Positions 53,305 through 62,857 of a stretch of DNA of 64,000 nucleotides are shown here, one piece after another. Location of the stretch: the NCBI RefSeq assembly GCF_003605405.2, contig NZ_QYTW02000016.1:1-64000 (forward strand), read 5' to 3'. How positions within the stretch are numbered: the first letter of the stretch is position 1; each line of letters starts with the position of its first letter. Source of the stretch: Siminovitchia terrae. GTDB lineage: Bacteria; Bacillota; Bacilli; Bacillales; Bacillaceae_C. The notes below the pieces were generated by a model. The model was given only the letters and a program-made list of their open reading frames with translations. It ran no database searches and had not been told where the DNA came from. The position numbers and the translations under genes are program-made.

Positions 53305-54942
53305 ATGAACTTGATTGCGGATCTGATACTTCATAATGGGTATGTAATTACGTTGGAAGAAGATATGGAAAGCGCTGAAGCGGTTGCAGTAAAGGATGGA
53401 AGAATTATCTTTGTTGGAACTAGCAAGGCTGCACTTCCCCTCAAAGGCAAGGATACAAAGGTAGTAGATTTAAAAGGAAAAGCATTAATGCCTGGCTTTA
53501 TAGAGAGCCATGCTCATCCATTAGCTTGCGGAGAATCATTTTTAGAGGTCGATTGCAGTCCTGGTACAACCAACTCCATTGAGGAAATACTATGTGCTGT
53601 CAAGGAAAAAGCCAGTACCCTCCCTAAGGGGCAGTGGATTCTTGGGCGAGGCTGGGATGATAGTAAACTGAGTGAAAAAAGGGTTCCAACACGTTGGGAT
53701 TTAGATCAAATATCTCCTGATCACCCGGTATTTTTGAAAAGGACATGTGGTCATGTTGCCGTTGCGAATAGTAAAGCCTTGGAAATAGGCGGAGTAACAA
53801 TGGATTCGATTGATTTACCAGGTGGACATATCCAAAAAGATGTTGTATCCGGAGAGCCGACGGGAATTTTAGAGGAGAGGGCCCAAGAGCTGATTCCTAT
53901 TCCGGAGTACTCGGATGAATCCTTGCGAGAAGGAATGTTATTAGCGCAGGAACAGTTTGCCAAATGGGGCATAACAACGATCCATGATCTATCGGCTCAA
54001 AAACGAGAATTAGGAGTCTACCAGAACCTTTTTAAAAATGATGAACTAAGTGTGAGGTATAGGTTGTGGCTTTGGGCATTACCGGATCTTCATGAGCCTG
54101 GCGTATTGAATGAAGTGATCGGATTGGGAATATATAGTGGCTTTGGTGATAAGTTCATTAATGTTCAAGGTGTTAAATTCATGTTGGATGGCAGTATCGG
54201 AGGTAAGACGGCGGCAGTAAAAGAAAGCTACCTTCACAGTGATGGCAACATGGGGATTTTATATAAAAAAGAAAGTGATCTGGCGCCGCATGTGATTTCC
54301 GCAATCAAATCGAATCTGAGAGTTTCAATGCATGCCATCGGAGAAAGAGCGATAGACCAAGCGTTGAATATCCTTGAAAAAGCTGCGGAAGAAGCGGAAT
54401 CCGCCGTATCCATGAGAAACCGTATTGAACATTGTACATTGGCAAATGAAGAACATGTCAAAAGATTTAAGAAGTTAGGAGTAGTTGTTGGTTCGTCCAC
54501 TGGATTTCTCTATCCATCGGCTGATAACTATGTACGAGTGTTAGGTAAGGAAAGGGCGGAGAGGGTTTTCCCGCATCAATGGTATAAGAAATATGGAGTG
54601 ATCGCGCCAGGAAATTCTGATGTACCGGTAGTAAGCGGAAACCCATTCTTAGGCATCTACGGACTGGTTACACGTAAAACTGAAGGGGGACTAGTTTTGG
54701 GTGAAGACCAGGGCATAACTGTAATAGATGCATTGAAGGCGTATACAATCGATGGAGCATATAGTTCCTTTGAAGAAGATATTCTAGGATCAATAAAAGA
54801 GAACAAACTTGCTGACATGATTGTTCTTTCCGAAAACCCATTGTTTATTGATCCAGAAGAATTAAAAGACATCGAGGTTGAAATGACCGTTTTTAATGGA
54901 AAGGTTACTTTTATTAAGGAAGGTACCGCGATTCATTCGTAA
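53305..54942 (+). CDS. Amidohydrolase, YtcJ-like, paralogue
   Basis: A 545-residue enzyme of the same group as 47504. It has IESHAHPLACGE (HxH), FMLDGSIGGKTAAV, SMHAIGERAIDQAL, RIEHCTLAN and GNSDVPVVSGNPFLG in the same order. The C-terminal ELKDIEVEMTVFNGKV parallels EIKDAEVEMTMIEGEIV in the other copy. The two probably arose by duplication but have diverged widely. ATG follows TTAGGAGGAAAAA. The binding-protein gene follows after 53 bp. Substrate is likely imported by the neighbouring ABC system. Confidence 0.88.
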   Translation: MNLIADLILHNGYVITLEEDMESAEAVAVKDGRIIFVGTSKAALPLKGKDTKVVDLKGKALMPGFIESHAHPLACGESFLEVDCSPGTTNSIEEILCAVKEKASTLPKGQWILGRGWDDSKLSEKRVPTRWDLDQISPDHPVFLKRTCGHVAVANSKALEIGGVTMDSIDLPGGHIQKDVVSGEPTGILEERAQELIPIPEYSDESLREGMLLAQEQFAKWGITTIHDLSAQKRELGVYQNLFKNDELSVRYRLWLWALPDLHEPGVLNEVIGLGIYSGFGDKFINVQGVKFMLDGSIGGKTAAVKESYLHSDGNMGILYKKESDLAPHVISAIKSNLRVSMHAIGERAIDQALNILEKAAEEAESAVSMRNRIEHCTLANEEHVKRFKKLGVVVGSSTGFLYPSADNYVRVLGKERAERVFPHQWYKKYGVIAPGNSDVPVVSGNPFLGIYGLVTRKTEGGLVLGEDQGITVIDALKAYTIDGAYSSFEEDILGSIKENKLADMIVLSENPLFIDPEELKDIEVEMTVFNGKVTFIKEGTAIHS

Positions 54943-54995
54943 CGCAATAGAAATAGCAGTATTACAAAAATTTAAATACTAAGTGAGGAATTCAT

Positions 54996-56552
54996 ATGCG
55001 AAGATTATTACTGAGTTTATTTATACTTGCATTGTTAGTAGGTTGTTCATCAGAAGGAGCGAGTAAGAGCAAAAGCGGTGGCAAAAAAGACGGTGACAGC
55101 ACTTTGAATGTGGCATACATGGCCCAACCGCCTACCTTTGATCCGCATATGACAACAGCAGTGGCAACTCGAGATATTATGAGAAATGTATTTGAAACAT
55201 TATTATCTGTAGATGAAAATAATGAAGTTGTCCCTTTATTGGCTGATTCATTTGAATTCAGTGATAATTTCCGCGACGTTACTTTTAAATTGAGGAAAGG
55301 AGTAAAATTCCATAATGGTCAAGAGATGACGGCTGATGATGTTGTCGCTTCGATGAATCGTTGGAAAACTACAAACGGACAAGCAAATGCTTATTTATCC
55401 AAATCTGAATTTGTAAAAGAAGATGATTATACTGTTGTATTGCATATGGACAAGCCATATACAATCATTAAATACCTTTTGGCGATGGACAGCAACTTTG
55501 CAGGAATCATGCCGAAAGAGGTTATCGAAAATGCTGATAAGACTGGTGTGAAAGAGTATATCGGAACAGGTCCATTTAAATTTGATGAATGGAAACAAGA
55601 TCAGTTTGTAAAAATGTCAAAAAATGAAGAGTATCAATCTTCCTCTGAAACTGTTGATGGATTGGTTGGATTGAGGGAGGCATTGGTTGATGATTTAGTT
55701 ATTAACTTTGTTTCAGATTCACAAACACGTATGTCTGGTATTCAAACGGGTGAATATGATGTTGCACTTGCAATTCCTTCTGATAATGTACCGCAACTTG
55801 AAAATGATCCGAATGTGAACGTTCACATTGCTCCTGGGGGTTATACTGTATTGATCTTTAACAAGAAAAAGGGACTTTTTACTGATCTTAAAGCCAGGCA
55901 AGCAGTGAATCTAGCTGTTGAAAAAGAGGCTGTGATGCTGTCTGCATTTACAAACGATCATTTCTATACACTAGAGGGAGGATTATTGGGTGAGGCATTC
56001 CCTTCATGGAAAAATGATGAAGGCTTAAAGGAATACAACGCATATGATCCGGAAGCTGCAAAAAAGCTATTAAAAGAAGCGGGGTATAATGGTGAAAAAA
56101 TTCGATTGATTACCACACGTGATTATGAAGACCAATATCAGTCAGCAGTTGTAGTTCAGCAATATCTGGAGAAAATTGGAGTCAATGTAGATTTGCAAGT
56201 ATACGACTGGCCTTCCTTAATGGAATTAAGGGAAGATGAAAATAACTTTGATCTCCAAGCCTTTGCATTTGCTCCGGCTACCAATCCAATTAACTTCTAT
56301 TATTTAGACTCTAGGGATGATTACTCCGGTTGGTCAAATAGCCCTGAAATTGACAAATATAATGACGAGTTGAAGGTCGCTAAAACTGATGAAGAAGCGA
56401 GTAAAGCATTTGCAAGTCTTCAAAAAGCAACATGGGAGTACTTACCTGCCATCAAGTATGGGGAATATAATCGGGTAACTGTTGCACGCAGCAATCTAGA
56501 AGGATTCAAGTGGTTTAATGGTCCATTATTCTGGAACGTGGAAAAGAAATAA
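54996..56552 (+). CDS. Family-5 ABC substrate-binding lipoprotein, paralogue
   Basis: A 518-residue binding protein with lipobox LLVGC (Cys17). The mature part starts LNVAYMAQPPTFDPHMTTAV and shares with the 39064 protein the blocks RKGVKFHNGQEMTADDVVAS, YIGTGPFKFDEWKQDQF, LVDDL and the C-terminal GFKWFNGPLFWN. The two are clear paralogues that probably feed the same DppBCDF-type transporter with different ligands. It follows its amidohydrolase by 53 bp, repeating the binding protein-amidohydrolase linkage seen at 39064-41954. Confidence 0.9.
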   Translation: MRRLLLSLFILALLVGCSSEGASKSKSGGKKDGDSTLNVAYMAQPPTFDPHMTTAVATRDIMRNVFETLLSVDENNEVVPLLADSFEFSDNFRDVTFKLRKGVKFHNGQEMTADDVVASMNRWKTTNGQANAYLSKSEFVKEDDYTVVLHMDKPYTIIKYLLAMDSNFAGIMPKEVIENADKTGVKEYIGTGPFKFDEWKQDQFVKMSKNEEYQSSSETVDGLVGLREALVDDLVINFVSDSQTRMSGIQTGEYDVALAIPSDNVPQLENDPNVNVHIAPGGYTVLIFNKKKGLFTDLKARQAVNLAVEKEAVMLSAFTNDHFYTLEGGLLGEAFPSWKNDEGLKEYNAYDPEAAKKLLKEAGYNGEKIRLITTRDYEDQYQSAVVVQQYLEKIGVNVDLQVYDWPSLMELREDENNFDLQAFAFAPATNPINFYYLDSRDDYSGWSNSPEIDKYNDELKVAKTDEEASKAFASLQKATWEYLPAIKYGEYNRVTVARSNLEGFKWFNGPLFWNVEKK

Positions 56553-56589
56553 GGAAGTATAAATAATGGGAAGGGACATCATATTGAAG

Positions 56590-57164
56590 TAGGGCTATCA
56601 AACCGGCAGGGGTCCGGGGGCATGCGCTGTTGCGCTGAAAAATATTGAAATTATTGAAAGAGAGAATTTGGTGGAAAATTCTCGATTGATGGGAGAAGAA
56701 CTTTTAACTTCATTCAGCAGAAGTCTCCCACTTCTGTAAGTGGTGAGATGAATGCCTATTGGTATTCCATTCAGTGGGGTTTCAACCCCCGGCTGAATAA
56801 AGTCAAAGCCTCCGGCGGATGCCACAGATTTTCAGAGGAAATTTATCGAGCGGAGCTCGATAAAATCTGGGCGTACATACGCCAAGGCGCATTTGATAAG
56901 GATTATAGGTGCTTGAAAGTGAATTTGATGTATTAGCTGACGGGCGGCCGTTGGGCTTACTCAGCGCGATAGAGTTTGATAAGGATAGGAAAACAGGAGA
57001 AAGGTTTGAAACACCTAAAGCTCCGCAAGTAGTTGAGATGGCAGGAAAACTAGGTCTTATCTGCTGGTCGGTCACATACGTTGGCACCGCCGCCTCTCAT
57101 TATTAATAAGCAAGTGGAAGAAATTATTGGTATATTACGCAGAAATATTGAGAGGGTTATTTGA
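56590..57164 (+). pseudogene. Class III aminotransferase remnant split by a mobile repeat
   Basis: Two fragments of one gene flank the repeat at 56708-56897. The left (to 56707) reads GPGACAVALKNIEIIERENL then VENSRLMGEELL. The right reads VLESEFDVLADGRPLGLLSA, IEFDKDRKTGERF, VEMAGKLGLICWSVTYVG and, after a frameshift near 57085, PPPLIINKQVEEIIGILRRN to a TGA at 57164. Both match the C-terminal third of omega-aminotransferases (ACAxALxxIEIIExExL ... APPLIIxxxxxxEIIxIL). Joining TTTTAA to AAGG without the repeat gives GEELLKGL-stop-VLESEF in one frame. The N-terminal two thirds are missing. A separate intact class III enzyme is encoded at 32557. Confidence 0.82.
56703..56897 (+). mobile_element. 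Structured ~190-bp repeat, copy 5, inside a pseudogene
   Basis: The target TTTAA (56703-56707) is followed by the element proper, CTTCATTCAGC to CGCATTTGAT (56708-56897, 190 bp). All four hairpins are present. Because the host gene can be reconstructed, this copy defines both boundaries: TTTAA belongs to the target and no bases are duplicated. The element is complete and close to copies 1 and 2. Confidence 0.9.
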
Positions 57165-57219
57165 TCAAGGCTTTAAAGTGGATCACAATCATTTTAGTAA
57201 CCGGAGGAAGATAGACAAA

Positions 57220-58860
57220 ATGAAAAAACTATCAGGCGGACATATTGTTGTGGAAGTTTTAGAGAAGGAGGGAGTAGAAAAAGCTTTCTGCGTACCTGGC
57301 GAAAGTTATTTGGGAGTCATTGACGGGCTGTATGAGCATCCGAAAATTGAATTGATTTCCACACGTCATGAGGGCGGCGCTTCTTTCATGGCCGAAGCTT
57401 ATGCTAAAGCATCTGGCAAGGTTGGCGTTTGTATGGCTACTCGGGGGCCAGGTGCTACGAATCTATCAATCGGACTTCACACCGCTATGCAGGACTCAAC
57501 GCCGCTTGTCGCGCTGATCGGGCAGGTGGAAAGGCCCTTCAAAGGGAAAGAGGCATTCCAGGAAGTGGACTTTGCCGCTTATTTCAGCCATCTGTGCAAA
57601 TGGGCGGTCGAAATCGATACGGCGGAGCGGATCCCGGAAATTATTCATCGGGCATTTTATATTGCCCGGTCTGGAAGGCCGGGACCTGTCGCTGTTTCTT
57701 TGCCGCACGATATGCTCGAAGATATAGTCGAATACAAGGAAGGGGTTGTTTCAGATTATAGCAGTCCAGAAGTTAGTGACGAGACTGTTGAAAAAGTACT
57801 TGAAAAATTAGTTCGGGCAAAACAGCCAATCATCATTGCGGGCGGGGGTGTGATCGCTGCAAACGCTGAGGAAGAGCTTGCAAAGTTTGCTGGGAAGGTG
57901 AAAGTACCTGTTGCTTCAGCTTTCAGACGCTTTAACGTCCTTTCCAATGACCACCCGAATTATGCCGGCTGGTTGGGATTCGGCTCAGATCCTAAATTGA
58001 TCGATTACATAAAGGGTTCTGACATCATCCTTTCGGTAGGAACCCGTTTCTCTCAAGTGACGACACAGGACTACACTTTAATCAGCGACCAGACTGAATT
58101 GATCCAAGTGGATATTTCCCCGGATTCGATTGGAAAAGTTTATTCAGCAGCACTTGGCGTTGTCTCCGACGCAAAGAAATTTTTACAGAAGTGTCTGGTA
58201 CAAACTGAGTCTGCCCCAGACGAATACCGTGAACAAGTGGTCCAAGCCTGCCACGAAGCCTATTTGGCTTATTCAACGCCGCCTGCTCCATCTGAATCGA
58301 CAGAGTTTGCGGATTTAAACGCGGTTATGGCGGATATCGTAGCCGTGGTGCCGAAAAATAGCATTTTGACAAGCGACGCAGGAAACTTTTACGGCTGGAT
58401 TGCGAAATATTTCCGTTTTACGAATGAAAAAGAATATATCGGCCCAACGTCCGGAGCGATGGGGTACGGATTGCCCGCAGCGATTGGGGCCAAAGCGGCC
58501 TGCCCTGATAAAACAGTCATTTCTTTTTCGGGGGATGGCGGGTTCATGATGACAATGGTCGAGCTGGAAACAGCTGTAAGGGCAAATCTTCCGGTGATAG
58601 CAATTGTCATCAATAATAATATGTATGGAACGATTCGTGCTCATCAGGAAAAGCACTTCCCAAGTCGCGTGATAGCAACACCTCTCACAAATCCTGACTT
58701 TGCGAAAGTCGCTAGCCAGTTTGGATGCGAAGGGGAAACTGTCCGTAAAAATGAAGAATTTCTACCGGCTTTCAAACGGGCGCTTCAAAGTGACAAACCT
58801 TTTGTAATAGAGGTGCAAACAGATCCAAGCATTATGTCTGCTGCGCAGGCGGCAAAATAG
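57220..58860 (+). CDS. Thiamine-diphosphate enzyme, acetolactate synthase-like
   Basis: A 546-residue ThDP-dependent decarboxylase or ligase of the IlvB-like superfamily. The N-terminal domain has the activating Glu in STRHEGGASFMAEAYAKASG and the ATRGPGATN turn. A central domain carries IIAGGGVIAANAEEELAKF. The C-terminal ThDP domain has SGDGGFMMTMVELETAVRANL ending in NNNMYGT. ATG 57220 follows CCGGAGGAAGATAGACAAA; a longer frame would run into the pseudogene. No small regulatory subunit gene is adjacent, so a catabolic 2-keto acid decarboxylase or ligase role is more likely than branched-chain biosynthesis. Confidence 0.88.
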   Translation: MKKLSGGHIVVEVLEKEGVEKAFCVPGESYLGVIDGLYEHPKIELISTRHEGGASFMAEAYAKASGKVGVCMATRGPGATNLSIGLHTAMQDSTPLVALIGQVERPFKGKEAFQEVDFAAYFSHLCKWAVEIDTAERIPEIIHRAFYIARSGRPGPVAVSLPHDMLEDIVEYKEGVVSDYSSPEVSDETVEKVLEKLVRAKQPIIIAGGGVIAANAEEELAKFAGKVKVPVASAFRRFNVLSNDHPNYAGWLGFGSDPKLIDYIKGSDIILSVGTRFSQVTTQDYTLISDQTELIQVDISPDSIGKVYSAALGVVSDAKKFLQKCLVQTESAPDEYREQVVQACHEAYLAYSTPPAPSESTEFADLNAVMADIVAVVPKNSILTSDAGNFYGWIAKYFRFTNEKEYIGPTSGAMGYGLPAAIGAKAACPDKTVISFSGDGGFMMTMVELETAVRANLPVIAIVINNNMYGTIRAHQEKHFPSRVIATPLTNPDFAKVASQFGCEGETVRKNEEFLPAFKRALQSDKPFVIEVQTDPSIMSAAQAAK

Positions 58861-58960
58861 GAAAGTGGTGAGGCATAATGAATTGCCACCTAATCTACAA
58901 CCATATAAAAGTATAAAAAACATTTTTATCAAATAAATAACGGGGAGGAGAGGAATAGGC

Positions 58961-60130
58961 TTGATAGACTTTATGAATCCACGTTTAGATTCTATCCATA
59001 TTTCCGGCATAAGAAAGATTGCGAGCCTTGCCGAAAAGGATCCCGATGTAATCAATATGACATTGGGACAGCCGGATTTTCCGACGCCCGAACATATTAA
59101 AGAGGCCGGAAAAAGAGCTATTGATGATAATAAAACTGCATATACACATACGGCTGGCATGTTTGAATTAAGAACAGCAGTCAATATATATATGAACCGT
59201 AAATATGGCCTTAACTACCAGCCCGAAGACGAGATTTTAATCACTGCTGGGGCAAGCCAGGCAATAGATACAGCTTTACGAACCATTTTGGAAGAAGGTT
59301 CGGAAGTCATCATTCCAATGCCCATCTTTCCTGGCTATGAACCTATTGTAAAGCTGCTGGGAGCAGTGCCGGTATACATAGATACAACTAAAAACGGATT
59401 TAAAGTTAATGCTGACATGATTAAAGAAAAAATAACTGAAAGAACACGATGCATTATTCTGTCCTATCCGTCAAACCCAACAGGACGCACCTTGAACGCA
59501 GAAGAAATCATGGAAATTGCCGAGCTGTTAAAGGAAAAGAATATTTTCATTTTGTCCGATGAAATCTACAGTGAATTGTTATATGAGAATAAACATTACT
59601 CTATTGCATCCGTTCCAAAAATTAGAGATAAAACAATTGTTATTAATGGACTTTCCAAATCTCATGCCATGACCGGTTGGAGGGTGGGAATTGCTATGGG
59701 CCCCTCGGATATCATTTTAGAAATGTCGAAAGTGCATCTTTATAATACGACCTGTGCCAGTTCCATCAGTCAGTATGCGGCATTGGAAGCTTTAACGAAA
59801 GAGACCGGCGATGTTCGGAAAATGGTAACAGAGTATAAGAAAAGAAGAGATTATATATACAGCAGATTGGTAGACGGTGGTTTGAGTGTATATGAACCCG
59901 AGGGAGCGTTTTATCTATTCCCTTCTATCAAAAATACCGGAATGACATCTATGGAGTTTGCCTTAAAACTGCTGGAAGAGGAAAAAGTGGCAGTCGTACC
60001 AGGCGATGCCTTTTCCGAATTTGGGGAAGGTTATATCAGAATTTCGTATGCTTGCTCAATGGATCAACTGGTAGAAGGATCTAACCGAATTGAACGATTT
60101 ATTAAGAAATATATGGACTACATAGCTTAA
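58961..60130 (+). CDS. patA: Class I aminotransferase, PatA-like
   Basis: A 389-residue PLP aminotransferase very similar in motifs to Bacillus PatA (N-acetyl-diaminopimelate/aspartate-type aminotransferase). Shared segments are ISGIRKIASLAEK, VINMTLGQPDFPTPEH, SYPSNPTGRTL, ILSDEIYSEL, the PLP lysine in VINGLSKSHAMTGWRVG and EGYIRISYACSMD. The TTG start follows GGGGAGGAGAGGAA; an ATG four codons on is possible. It lies 100 bp behind the ThDP enzyme gene and may act with it on a 2-keto acid. The exact amino donor is not readable. Confidence 0.85.
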   Translation: MIDFMNPRLDSIHISGIRKIASLAEKDPDVINMTLGQPDFPTPEHIKEAGKRAIDDNKTAYTHTAGMFELRTAVNIYMNRKYGLNYQPEDEILITAGASQAIDTALRTILEEGSEVIIPMPIFPGYEPIVKLLGAVPVYIDTTKNGFKVNADMIKEKITERTRCIILSYPSNPTGRTLNAEEIMEIAELLKEKNIFILSDEIYSELLYENKHYSIASVPKIRDKTIVINGLSKSHAMTGWRVGIAMGPSDIILEMSKVHLYNTTCASSISQYAALEALTKETGDVRKMVTEYKKRRDYIYSRLVDGGLSVYEPEGAFYLFPSIKNTGMTSMEFALKLLEEEKVAVVPGDAFSEFGEGYIRISYACSMDQLVEGSNRIERFIKKYMDYIA

Positions 60131-60159
60131 GGTTAATTACGTATTAATTTTGAAAGCGT

Positions 60160-60353
60160 TTTAACTTCATTTAGAAGAAATCTCCTACTTCTGTAAATGG
60201 TGAGATGAAAGTATATTGGCATTCCATTCAGTGGGGGTCAAACCCCGGCTGAATAAAGTTAAAGCCTCCGGGGGATGCCACAGATTTTCAGAGGAAATTT
60301 ATCGAGCGGAGCTCGATAAAATCTAGGCGCAAATACGCCAAGGCGCATTTGAT
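60160..60353 (+). mobile_element. Structured ~190-bp repeat, copy 6
   Basis: Same orientation and ends. The left hairpin is more diverged (CATTTAGAAG, CTCCTACTTCTGTAAATGG, GAAAGTATATTGGC) while the right half is well kept (ATCGAGCGGAGCTCGAT). It is inserted 65 bp upstream of the amino-acid ABC operon, and a cre-like TTGAAAGCGTTTTAA abuts its left border. Confidence 0.85.
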
Positions 60354-60418
60354 ACAGGTTATATGGAAGCATGTCAAGGGGGATCTAAACAAAGAGATTA
60401 GAAAGGGGAATGATTTAC

Positions 60419-61240
60419 ATGAAAACAAAATTGATGTTAATTATGGGAATGTGCCTATTGTTCATGTTGGCCGCTTGCAGTTCTGGTGAAAAATCAGAAG
60501 AGGCAGGTGCAAAAGAAGCAAACAATAAGGAAGCGACTGTCGAAACAATAAAAGATGGAAAATTTACATTTGGCTTCAGTGGGACATATAAGCCGTTTAA
60601 CTTTGAAGATATTGACGGTAAATTATCTGGTTTTGAAGTCGAGTTGGGAGAGGCGCTGGCAAAAGAGATGGGATTGGAACCTAACCCAGTTGCTACACAG
60701 GATTTCGGAGCATTGATCGAGGAAGTAAACAGTGGGCGTTTGGACGCGATAATGGGCAGCATGACTATTACCGAAGAGCGTTCTGAAGCAGTTGATTTCT
60801 CGGATCCGTACTATCGCTCCGGTGGAGTTATTTATGTCCACAAAAGTAATAATGGTATCAAATCAACAGATGACTTGAAAGGTAAAAACGTAGGAGTAAT
60901 TGCATCCAGCACACATGAAGAAACAGCATTGAAGTATATTTCAGAGGACACACTTGCAACGTATAGCAGTGACATCATTGCATTGCAGGATTTAGCGGCG
61001 GGCACAGGCCGGTTGGATGCCGCTATTGTTGATAAATTTGTTGGTCATTTGCAAATTGAAGACGGTATGAAAATCAAACCTGTGGGTGATAGATTGTTTG
61101 ATGAAAATATAGGTGCAGGGGTTAAAAAAGGAAATAAACAATTGTTAGATGAAATTAATCGGGCATTAGCAGCAGTTATTGAAAATGGCACATACGATGA
61201 AATTAGTAATAAGTGGTTTGGAGAAAATATTTTAGAATAA
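60419..61240 (+). CDS. Polar amino-acid ABC substrate-binding lipoprotein
   Basis: A 273-residue family-3 binding protein with a lipobox LLFMLAAC (Cys20) and mature domains carrying FGFSGTYKPFNFEDIDGKLSG, GFEVELGEALAKEMG, IMGSMTITEERSEAVDFSDPYY and NVGVIASSTHEETALKY. Such proteins capture cystine, glutamine, arginine or similar polar amino acids. ATG 60419 is preferred for its spacing to AAAGGGG; ATG 60410 is very close to that site. It starts a three-gene operon with permease and ATPase. Confidence 0.92.
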   Translation: MKTKLMLIMGMCLLFMLAACSSGEKSEEAGAKEANNKEATVETIKDGKFTFGFSGTYKPFNFEDIDGKLSGFEVELGEALAKEMGLEPNPVATQDFGALIEEVNSGRLDAIMGSMTITEERSEAVDFSDPYYRSGGVIYVHKSNNGIKSTDDLKGKNVGVIASSTHEETALKYISEDTLATYSSDIIALQDLAAGTGRLDAAIVDKFVGHLQIEDGMKIKPVGDRLFDENIGAGVKKGNKQLLDEINRALAAVIENGTYDEISNKWFGENILE

Positions 61241-61313
61241 ATGAAATAGAAGATGCTGGTGTGCGTTGTATTACGCCGCACACTGGCTTTAAAATACTGG
61301 GGAGGGATAGCTA

Positions 61314-61979
61314 TTGAGTTTTTGGGACTTATTAATTCAGACAATTCCCGGTTATATGGATGCCGTCAAAGCAACAGTTCAAATTACATTAGTAGGCTTA
61401 ATTATAGGTCTCTTAATTGGTTTGTTTTTCGCCTTTTTAAAGGTGTCCAATATAAAAATATTAAGCATTATTGCTGATATATACATATACATTATTCGCG
61501 GTACTCCTTTAATTGTACAAATCTTTATCCTGTATTTTGGCTTGGTAGAAGTAGTAGACCTTGGTAGATTATGGGCAGGTGGGATTGCACTTGGTGTTCA
61601 CAATGGAGCATACATAGCAGAAATTTTTCGAGGATCCATTCAATCTATTGATAAAGGGCAGACCGAAGCTGCTCGAAGTTTGGGCATGCCGTCTTGGCTG
61701 GCAATGAGGCGTGTTGTTTTGCCACAGGCTTTTAGAAGAGCTATTCCACCTCTTGGAAACCAATTAATTATCGCACTTAAGGACTCCTCTTTGGTTGCAT
61801 TGATTGGATTCCAGGATTTGTTTAATCGGGCACAGCGGTTAACCTCGTCTACAGGAATGGCTATGGAAAACTATATTATTGTAGGAATTTATTACTTGGT
61901 ATTGGTTTTAATTTTAACTTTCCTCGTTAACAGGCTGGAACATAGGCTGTCGAAAAGTGAAAGGGGGGCTATTTCATGA
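61314..61979 (+). CDS. Polar amino-acid ABC permease
   Basis: A 221-residue HisM/TcyB-type permease with five hydrophobic helices. [19 protein letters not shown] and the EAA loop [33 protein letters not shown] are diagnostic of the amino-acid group. TTG 61314 follows GGGGAGGGATAGCTA. It overlaps the ATPase gene by 4 bp. Confidence 0.94.
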   Translation: MSFWDLLIQTIPGYMDAVKATVQITLVGLIIGLLIGLFFAFLKVSNIKILSIIADIYIYIIRGTPLIVQIFILYFGLVEVVDLGRLWAGGIALGVHNGAYIAEIFRGSIQSIDKGQTEAARSLGMPSWLAMRRVVLPQAFRRAIPPLGNQLIIALKDSSLVALIGFQDLFNRAQRLTSSTGMAMENYIIVGIYYLVLVLILTFLVNRLEHRLSKSERGAIS

Positions 61980-62716
61980 GTGAAACAGATGCTATTATAA
62001 GTGTGAATCAACTTTATAAAAGCTTCGGTTCTTTACAAGTATTGCGCGGTGTTGAGCTTGAAGTCAAAGAGCGCGAGGTTGTGGTGTTGATTGGAGCAAG
62101 CGGCTCTGGTAAAAGTACTTTTTTACGCTGCCTCAACTTTTTGGAAATGAAGGACAGTGGGGAAATTTATCTAGAAAGTAATCTCATTGATACAAAGAAA
62201 GATAATTTAAATAAGGTGCGTGAACAGGTAGGGATGGTTTTCCAACATTTTAATCTTTTTCCTCATATGACTGTTTTGGAAAATACCATTGAAGCACCAG
62301 TTCATGTAAAGGGCATGAGCAAAAGGGAAGCTACTGAAATAGCGGAGGAGTATTTGAAGAAGGTCGGATTGCTGGATAAAGCGAACAATTATCCTGGAAC
62401 CTTATCCGGCGGTCAGAAACAAAGAGTTGCCATTGCACGGGCGCTTACCATGAAACCGAAAGTCATGCTTTTTGATGAGCCTACATCGGCATTGGACCCT
62501 GAACTTGTAGGAGAAGTTCTGGGTGTCATGAAAAGCCTGGCCGAGGAAGGAATGACGATGGTTGTTGTAACGCACGAAATGGGTTTTGCCCGGGAAGTGG
62601 CGGACAAGGTAGTTTACTTGGATAAAGGTGTAATCGTAGAGGAAGGGGCACCTGAAGAAATTTTCGGAAACGCCAAAGAAGAGCGCACTCGGGAATTTTT
62701 GAGTAAAGTATTTTAA
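61976..62716 (+). CDS. Polar amino-acid ABC ATPase
   Basis: A 246-residue ATP-binding subunit of the GlnQ/TcyC type, with Walker [17 protein letters not shown]-loop [16 protein letters not shown], signature [16 protein letters not shown], Walker [21 protein letters not shown] and the switch His in [14 protein letters not shown]. It overlaps the permease gene (ATGA), AGGGGGG preceding its start. It completes the importer and is followed by a strong terminator. Confidence 0.95.
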   Translation: MSETDAIISVNQLYKSFGSLQVLRGVELEVKEREVVVLIGASGSGKSTFLRCLNFLEMKDSGEIYLESNLIDTKKDNLNKVREQVGMVFQHFNLFPHMTVLENTIEAPVHVKGMSKREATEIAEEYLKKVGLLDKANNYPGTLSGGQKQRVAIARALTMKPKVMLFDEPTSALDPELVGEVLGVMKSLAEEGMTMVVVTHEMGFAREVADKVVYLDKGVIVEEGAPEEIFGNAKEERTREFLSKVF

Positions 62717-62730
62717 TAGAACACTAAATG

Positions 62731-62775
62731 AAACGTTTGTTCCACCCATCCCAAGGTGGGACAAACGTTTTTATT
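62731..62775 (+). terminator. Terminator of the amino-acid ABC operon
   Basis: AAACGTTTGTTCCACC pairs with GGTGGGACAAACGTTT (one mismatch; 62731-62746 and 62755-62770), followed by TTATTAG. Confidence 0.85.
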
Positions 62776-62857
62776 AGTTTAGAGAGGGAATTTATTGGAC
62801 TGGAAGCCAGTGCTCCTAAAGTTTAAACTTAGGGTAACTGAAAGTGGGGAGATTCCT

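Noticed and set aside
56909-57106. Independent 65-residue gene
   Set aside because: It is the right-hand fragment of the aminotransferase pseudogene and ends by a frameshift.
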